Below are positions 57,822 to 64,000 of a DNA stretch of 64,000 nucleotides, in pieces. The notes under the pieces were generated by a model. The model was not told the origin of the DNA, made no database searches, and was given only the letters and a program-made list of their open reading frames with translations. The number at the start of each line of letters is the position of its first letter. The stretch's first letter is position 1. The DNA comes from Rhodocollybia butyracea (lineage: Eukaryota; Basidiomycota; Agaricomycetes; Agaricales; Omphalotaceae): assembly GCA_015501585.1 (NCBI GenBank), contig JADNRY010000005.1, forward strand, positions 682,001 through 746,000, given 5' to 3'. The position numbers and the translations under genes are program-made.

Positions 57822-59342
57822 TGGAGCTTTCGAAGCGGGAAGATTTGAAGAATAAAGTATGTGCCGACTGCACAAATCCAAACCCACAATGGGCTTCATT
57901 GAGGTGAGTTTGAGTTTATTCAGTATCTTGCTACACGATATGTAGCTATTTCCGCGCCGATGATATCTCACTGAACTGATGTAAATATCTACTTATAGTT
58001 TTGCAACGTTCATCTGTCTCCAATGCGCTGGCACTCATCGGGGGTTCGGCGTACATATATCGTCAGTCGGTCCGCTTTATTGTTATCTCATCTATCGGCT
58101 CTGACGAGAGAAACGTATAATGCAGGTTCGTACGCTCGATATCGATGGATACGTGGCAGGATGAACAAGTCAAACGAATGCAGGTCAGTTTTGATCTTCA
58201 TTGCAATTGCCCTAAAATACCAATTCGCCTCGCAGCTAGGAGGAAACGCTCCATTCCGCGATTTTATGAAATCTTATACACCCGTAGAACAAGGAGGATA
58301 CAGCGACACTCTTAGCACATATGACACCTATCATTGCTGGGCTGCAGCTCAGTATAAAGAAAAGGTGCGCTATACTCACTGCTGATGAGATTCGTTTTTG
58401 ATCATCTTAATCAAGCTGGATGCATTGTTAGCTGGAAAAGACTGGTCACCTAGTCCACCTCCAGAGGGAACCACCGCGAACGCCCCTGAACGTCCTCCAT
58501 CTGCCCAAGGCCTCCGTAAATCGCGTACAACCTCCCGCGCCATGACCGGCAGTTCACTCCGCTCATCTTCTGGCACATCATCTCCTGCTTCCATGCGAGG
58601 AAGTAATAGTAACAACGGAACGCCTGATCTCTCTCGCTCAGGTGGCTTTGACCAAAAGATAGAAAACGAGAACTACTTTGCATCTCTCGGACAAGCCAAT
58701 GCCAGTCGTCCAATGGACTTGCCTCCGTCTCAAGGAGGAAGGTATACTGGATTCGGAAGTACCCCAGCCCCGTCAGAATCTCAGGCAAATGCTTCATACG
58801 GACTGTCGAGTCGAGCAGCGCCATCTCTTCAGGACTTGCAGGAGAACCCTCTCGGAGCATTATCTAAGGGATGGTCGTTATTCTCGAGCGCTGTAGTAGG
58901 AGCCTCAAAAACGATCAACGAAAACGTCATCCAACCTGGTATGGAACGCGTTGCGGACCCAGAGTTTCAAGGGAATGTTAAGGGAATGTTGGGGGAAGCT
59001 TCGAAGCGAGCAGGACAAGTGGCCTCTGGTGCCAATGATTGGGGTCGAAAGCAGTTTGGTGTAGATGTCGGGGAGAGGGTTGGTAGTATTGTAAGTGGAG
59101 TAGGAGGAGGACCTAAGGCACAGGGATATGGTCACGTTGGTGCCGGATATGGTGACGAAGAGACGTCTGGGTTGTATCATGATGATGAAGCTGATTATTG
59201 GGGAAGACATGATGGATGGGGTAGTGCAACGTCCGATCCAAACTCTGCGAGTGTGCTACCGCCGCCAAGTGCTTCGAGTGATGCTCCGGCAAAGCCACCT
59301 GCAAAGAAGAATGATTGGGATGACGAATGGAAGGATTTCTGA
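57800..59342 (+). CDS. ArfGAP (Gcs1/ArfGAP1-like)
   Basis: This is a GTPase-activating protein for Arf, acting in Golgi vesicle traffic. The ArfGAP zinc finger is spread over four exons: MDHKKILMELSKREDLKNK, VCADCTNPNPQWASLSFATF, ICLQCAGTHRGFGVHISFVR then SVSMDTWQDEQVKRM. The motif Cys-x2-Cys-x16-Cys-x2-Cys and the arginine finger in THRGFG are intact. GGNAPFRDFMKSYTPVEQGG follows. After a Ser/Pro-rich linker, the C-terminal half contains LGALSKGWSLFSSAVVGASK, an amphipathic lipid-packing-sensor-like helix as in ArfGAP1, then GQVASGANDWGRKQFGVDVG. The end NDWDDEWKDF is the usual acidic/aromatic tail that can bind coatomer or clathrin adaptors. Confidence 0.92.
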
Positions 59343-59597
59343 GTTACCACATGTACATTGGACCACATTCTATTTATTGTACTGCTCGGGCAGTTCTATA
59401 TCCAATCGATAATCAACGAGCTTGAATTCTGCTAATAACAAGTCGAAAAGACAATGATAAGTACAGTAAGTAAGAAGGTATGTCGCATAGGGACAGATTT
59501 GAACGAATCAGAATAAATTTATATCTCTCAAGAAAAGAGCAAACTCAAGGCAGATCAAGCAGCGGATTGTAAGGAGCAAATCAAGAATCATCATTTA

Positions 59598-60960
59598 TTA
59601 ATCACTGTCACTCTCTCCATCATCATCGTCAGCTCGTCGGCGCTTGCCACCAGACGTACTCCCGTTCCGATTACGCAAGGGCAGTTTCTGTCCTTGATTC
59701 CCGAACGCAATGGACAATGCAGTGGTATCTACAAAGAGGCATCAGTCACACGCGGGTAGATTTTTAAAGCAGAATCGGGTTACCTGGTACACCCGGAAAG
59801 CGTTTCGCGCTGTACACGGTGAATGGTTCGGTATACACTTGCGCCAACACAGGTGAAACTCCAGGAGTTCCATGACCGTCATCGGGATCGTCAATCGACA
59901 TGACACCCGTCGCGCCAGCTTCTGGTGCAGGGAACCTTCCAATGTTCATGAGACGCATGCGCAGACGAAAGGTTCCCTCTGTCCGGACAGAAAGGTCTTG
60001 AAACAGGAAGAAAATACCCGGTTTACGGTGTTCGTCAAGGAGGCGAGTTGCATTGGCCGATAGAGGTCCCACTAGTGTGCGTGTATAAGTGTGACGTGGG
60101 GGAGGGACCGACGAAGCTGGGGCTGGAGCAGGTGTATTGTAGTTCGGATATGGATGTAAATAAGGCGGCCGGAGGTTGGCCATAGAAGGAACTGTTGGGG
60201 TGGCAGGTACATACACTGAAGCACCTTGTGCATAGTCGAAGTTAAGATTATACGATTGTTGCTGTTGCTGTTGTCCCCATGTGGGCTCAGAGTTGTTCCA
60301 TGGCCTGTAGCCCATATCGTTTCCGCTGCTATCGTTTTGAGACCAAGAGGGGTACCCCCACGTGGGCGGAGTAGTAGGCGTGAACGGTGGCTCAGCAGGA
60401 GACACAGAAGACATGGGATTTGCGCTTGAACTTGAGCTTGACGAGACAGGGGGACCCATCGAAGTCGTTGTTCCCTTTCGCCTCTGTTTTGTCGTGCCTG
60501 GAGTTGAGTGAGGAGGCGGAGGAGCATAGCGATCGGTCGACGAAGGATGCAAAACAAGATTCATCTCCTGCTTGCCGTCGGCCGACCAAAGGTCAACAGT
60601 GACTATGAAGAATGAGGAGTCTATATCACTGAACAAAAATGAGATGGCCCAGCGTAAAAAATATTAAATAAGAAACCGACTCTGAATCAACAAGGCTATT
60701 ATCGTCTCTCCGGACAATCATCTTTGCCACTGCCGCAGGAGCCAATGGACGACGATCTTTGTCTCCAAAACCACACATTCTGGCACGCAGAGGATGCTGA
60801 GCGACCTGAAGTGAGTAATATCTGCAATTTATCAGCCAAGCGATAAATTTCCTCCCCAGCAAGTTCCTTACTTTCGTCCAGACCAACTACCCCATGTTTC
60901 TAGACCTTCATCTGAGACTGAAGGCCCACGTCTCTGACGGGCATTCGTCTGCTGGATCAT
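59598..60960 (-). CDS. velB: velvet regulator VelB-like
   Basis: This is a velvet-domain transcription regulator, most like VelB, which works with VeA and VosA in development and secondary metabolism. Exon 1 is MIQQTNARQRRGPSVSDEGL. After an intron comes YYSLQVAQHPLRARMCGFGD and KDRRPLAPAAVAKMIVRRDD, then DSSFFIVTVDLWSADGKQEM. The velvet domain is then interrupted by a long Ser/Pro/Gln-rich insert (including QQQQQQ), as in VelB. It resumes with TYTRTLVGPLSANATRLLDE, FFLFQDLSVRTEGTFRLRMR and FTVYSAKRFPGVPGNP. The last exon holds a basic patch GKRRRADDDDGESDSD, a nuclear signal next to an acidic end. Confidence 0.92.
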
Positions 60961-61536
60961 TGCCTTTAGCTGGAAAGTGTTCGGTGAAGGTCTAGAGCCA
61001 GATGAGTGTGTCAGAAAGAGATTGACGGACCCGAACCAAGGGTACTACTAATCACAAAAAGCTGTATTTTAATTTAGATTTGCTGTGAGCATATTCTCTT
61101 GCATGGCTTGGGAAATCAGCCTGGTACCGTACGAGGTAATGTAGACGTGGTTGCCGTGATGAGACGAGGATTTGGGTCGATGTATGTATAGGTTTAAGAG
61201 ATCATCTGGACCCCCGCCCCGGGAAACCATTTCTTACCCTGATGGATGATGATATTGCGACGATACCTTTTGCTTTCAAAATAAGACAGTAATTCCACAT
61301 ATTATATTCGTTGATTATTAGAGGTAAACTAACCAACCACATTACGACCATGCTAAGTACCTAATTATGCCCAGGCGCATATTGACGCCTTAGTGGGCCT
61401 TTTTCTTGAGCTCGTGCTCAGGCCTGACGCTGGAGTGAGGTCCATAATACGATCACTCGAGGTTCTTAGGCAGCTAGAACTAGATTGAGGTCGTTCGATT
61501 CTTCGATGGATTGAAATGAAGGCGCAGGTATGTCGC
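60961..61536. other. intergenic between two minus-strand genes
   Basis: This holds the VelB promoter and the 3' region of the PPR gene. No other gene is supported. Apparent frames on the minus strand (61365-61628) are a shifted reading of the PPR end. Confidence 0.5.
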
Positions 61537-64000
61537 CTACCTCTTCCTAAACCTGCCTTGCTGCTCTCTCTGGGTTTGTCTAAGCTGGAAGTTCTGCAAC
61601 ATCTGACATGTCCTCGGGTACTGGGCATACACCCGATGCAGTAATTCCTTTGCTTGGGCTCTAGTCTCCTCGTTATCCTCCGAGTAATCCCTCTGCGGCA
61701 GACCCTCGCTTAGGTTGACTGGCTTTGGGAGATATCCATCGCGAAGGTTTTCCAGCGCATCGACAAGGACACGTATGACACTGCCATGCACCTTCCAAAC
61801 GTTCCACGCGGGGGATATCTGGTGCAGCACATGTATAGGATAGGCTAGATCGTCGGCATGCACCTCCTCGTCCTCTTCGATTTGAGACATTGCATAGCGA
61901 AGATTACGTCGAATGAGAGGCAGCCTACTCGCCGCAGGCTTTCGAAGCTGAGCCTGGGAGCCTAACGCAAGGAGGTCGGGCTCATCGTCCGGCTTTTCAG
62001 TGAAAGTGAGAGGCGTTGTCGGGTGCATCTCTCGTGTAGCGATAAGCTCATATGCCTGGTCCTGATAAGGCAGGATGACACTCTCGACGACTTGGAATGC
62101 TCGTTCCAGCTGAGCAGCACGAATGAGCGCGACGGTGATGTGGTTCCAATTGTGCGCATCAAAAGTAAAACCATGATCCTGGAACTCTTTCCAAACATGG
62201 GCGATTTCGTCGTGCTCCCCCGCCACAGACAGAGCATCTATATATATCGACAGCGGGAGGCAGAGTACGTTATTGAGAAGACGTTTCTCCGTTGGGTCGT
62301 TTTCAGTTGCGTTGAATCTCGGATGTTCGTTAACGTACTCCACCCCAAGTCTAAAGATCTCCGGCCACAGCTCCTTCACCTTGTCAATCTGATGTGTCCG
62401 ACGGTAAGCATCAAACTGTGCCGATAGAGTTCCCAGCGTTTCAATCCCTCCTGCAGAAAGATATTCCAAATTTATCCTCTCGACTTCTTCTGGCATAGCC
62501 ATGACGGAGTACCCCTTGAGGACAGGCCCATATACAAGCTCGAGTGCTGACGGTTTCCCATAAGACGGAACATCCCATGGTTTCTGCGGTAGACCCATAA
62601 GCTCTTTAACAAAATTCTCCGAGATCTCCAAAGCCTCCGCCGATCGCTCGTTCGCATACGAGTTAAGCATAATGTTGAACGTGACAGCAGTTGGCTGGAT
62701 TTTACGTGCAACCATCTCTTCGTAGACAGCCTTCGCCTGATTGTGCTTCCCGGCACGAATATACCCCGCCATGATGATCGTAAGGATATACACGTCAACA
62801 TACTGCTCCGACCGATTCACCGAAAGCTTATCCAGCTCATGGAAGATGTCCGACGCAGTCTCCATCTCGCCTGCATCACAAGCGGACTGGATCAACAGGG
62901 CGAATGTATACAAGTCCGGTTTGACATTGAGATCTTCTAGCTTGTAAAATATCTTCGCGACGACACGGAAGGGTGCACCAATGAGGACGTACGCTTTCAG
63001 TAGCGTGGTGTACCCATCTATCGCCAGCCGGATCCGTGGATGTGCATCAGAGTGGATATAGTCGAATACCCGGATGACACCCTTCCACGAACCAGCCATG
63101 ACGTGCGCATTCATCAATGTGTTGACCATTCGCCGATTGGGCACGATCCCCTGTACCTCCACGGCCTCCTTATACAGCGCCTCGACACCCGAGATGTCCT
63201 TCCTATGGGCTAGCGTGGTCATCAACTGGACGTAGGTGATAGCCGTCGGCTTTGTATCACTTCTCCTCAGCTGGTCCAAGGTTTTCCGGAGGGAAGCAAT
63301 GTCACCAGATCTCGCAAAGGCCTGCATGATCGTATTATAGATGACGATGTTCGGTTTAGAGCCTGCCTTTACCATCTCCTGCAGCCAGTAATTGATATCG
63401 TCGATTTTCCCGCTTCTAGCGCACGAATAAATCGCGACGCCAAAATGCTGGACAAGAGGGTCGTTCGCGCGGGTTCCGTCTTCCTGTATAGGAAAGAAAT
63501 CATCAAACATGATGTGCACATTTTCTGATTTTCCTTGGACTCCGTACGCGTGCATCAGCGTCGCAGTATCGAATGGGTTGATAAAACCTTGCTCGTGAAG
63601 TAGCTTATAATAAGACTCGGCACGGCGATGATCTCCGCAATGTGCATAAAGATGCAGCGCTGTCTGCAGGTAATACTTGTAATTGGTACCCCGGGGAATC
63701 GTATTGAATAAATCCTTCGCGAGACCCAAAGTATCCTCTTTTACGAGCGCACGGACGAGCTGGAGGTGATTATCGAGGGGAATTGTTATTTTTAGTTCTT
63801 TGAGCTGGTTCAAAACTTCTAGAGCATGAATCGGGAGCTTGTCATAGCAGTAGGCATCAATCAAGAGCTGCCCTATGCGCTTCGAGAGCTCAGGGCCCCA
63901 CTGCGAGAAATGACTCGCAATTACTACAGCCGGACGTGGGATATGTGCGAGGAGACGGTAGATGTTTTTGCGAAACGCCGCGCCCTGGTACTGCGCGACG
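61537..64000 (-). CDS. pentatricopeptide repeat protein (partial, N-terminus outside window)
   Basis: This is a PPR protein, expected to bind RNA in mitochondria. The frame is open to the right edge, so the start lies beyond the window, and at least 820 codons are visible without an intron. Repeats of about 35 residues are evident: IVIYNTIMQAFARSGDIASL, AITYVQLMTTLAHRKDISGV, DLYTFALLIQSACDAGEMET and AVTFNIMLNSYANERSAEAL. The region after ~61,900 (residues EDEEVHADDLAYPIHVLHQI) is less repeat-like, and the end QTQREQQGRFRKR is basic. Targets (transcript stability or translation) cannot be read from sequence. No PPR-DYW or SMR domain is seen. Confidence 0.9.
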   Translation of the reverse strand, partial: VAQYQGAAFRKNIYRLLAHIPRPAVVIASHFSQWGPELSKRIGQLLIDAYCYDKLPIHALEVLNQLKELKITIPLDNHLQLVRALVKEDTLGLAKDLFNTIPRGTNYKYYLQTALHLYAHCGDHRRAESYYKLLHEQGFINPFDTATLMHAYGVQGKSENVHIMFDDFFPIQEDGTRANDPLVQHFGVAIYSCARSGKIDDINYWLQEMVKAGSKPNIVIYNTIMQAFARSGDIASLRKTLDQLRRSDTKPTAITYVQLMTTLAHRKDISGVEALYKEAVEVQGIVPNRRMVNTLMNAHVMAGSWKGVIRVFDYIHSDAHPRIRLAIDGYTTLLKAYVLIGAPFRVVAKIFYKLEDLNVKPDLYTFALLIQSACDAGEMETASDIFHELDKLSVNRSEQYVDVYILTIIMAGYIRAGKHNQAKAVYEEMVARKIQPTAVTFNIMLNSYANERSAEALEISENFVKELMGLPQKPWDVPSYGKPSALELVYGPVLKGYSVMAMPEEVERINLEYLSAGGIETLGTLSAQFDAYRRTHQIDKVKELWPEIFRLGVEYVNEHPRFNATENDPTEKRLLNNVLCLPLSIYIDALSVAGEHDEIAHVWKEFQDHGFTFDAHNWNHITVALIRAAQLERAFQVVESVILPYQDQAYELIATREMHPTTPLTFTEKPDDEPDLLALGSQAQLRKPAASRLPLIRRNLRYAMSQIEEDEEVHADDLAYPIHVLHQISPAWNVWKVHGSVIRVLVDALENLRDGYLPKPVNLSEGLPQRDYSEDNEETRAQAKELLHRVYAQYPRTCQMLQNFQLRQTQREQQGRFRKR

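Overview
This window looks like nuclear DNA of a filamentous basidiomycete, most likely an Agaricomycete. Almost every gene is cut by short introns of about 45-75 nt with GT...AG ends. The F-box protein has the agaric-type start, and the set includes a velvet regulator, a Kre6/Skn1 glucan-synthesis protein, a urease accessory protein and a GPR1/FUN34/YaaH transporter. Genes lie on both strands with intergenic gaps of a few hundred bases. No intact transposon or secondary-metabolite cluster is evident. Most entries are housekeeping genes, and the interest lies in hidden small genes, decayed copies and unusual splice structures.

Layout. 0.5-7 kb (+): a disordered hypothetical protein, an F-box protein and haspin kinase. 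7.3-17.6 kb (-): DEAD-box helicase Mak5, a Kre6/Skn1-like beta-glucan protein, a USP-type deubiquitinase and a mitochondrial PP2C phosphatase. 18-26 kb: a small intron-rich hypothetical gene (+), a CASTOR-like ACT-domain protein (-), a membrane-anchored SDR (+) and an acidic hypothetical protein with an internal duplication (+). 26-33 kb: a long low-complexity protein (-), Nop12 (-), an intron-containing tRNA-His (+) and a small Cys/His protein (-). 33-35.4 kb is gene-poor. 35.4-39.8 kb: TOM7 (-) and eIF3f (+) share a promoter, followed by a C2H2-type zinc-finger protein (-) and an App1-type lipid phosphatase with a signal peptide (-). 40-46.3 kb: a gene remnant (-), a disrupted DUF2156 gene (+), UreF (-), a decayed second DUF2156 copy (+) and an acetate-type transporter (+). 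47-64 kb: Afg1 ATPase (+), an SBDS-N/Rtc3 protein with a 4-nt microexon (-), a possible pseudogene (+), Mlh3 (-) and MCC-beta (+) head to head, ArfGAP (+), VelB (-) and a PPR protein (-) running off the right edge.

How genes relate. There is no operon-like unit. The meaningful pairings are divergent promoters (TOM7/eIF3f, MLH3/MCCB, NOP12/tRNA-His, CASTOR-like/SDR) and the two related DUF2156 sequences on either side of ureF. Functional themes are chromosome segregation and recombination (haspin, Mlh3), ribosome biogenesis (Mak5, Nop12, Rtc3-like), mitochondria (PP2C, Tom7, Afg1, MCC-beta, PPR) and cell surface or lipid (Kre6-like, App1-like, DUF2156). Exon boundaries were read by eye from splice consensus and reading frame; functional names rest on motifs recognised by eye, not on a database search.
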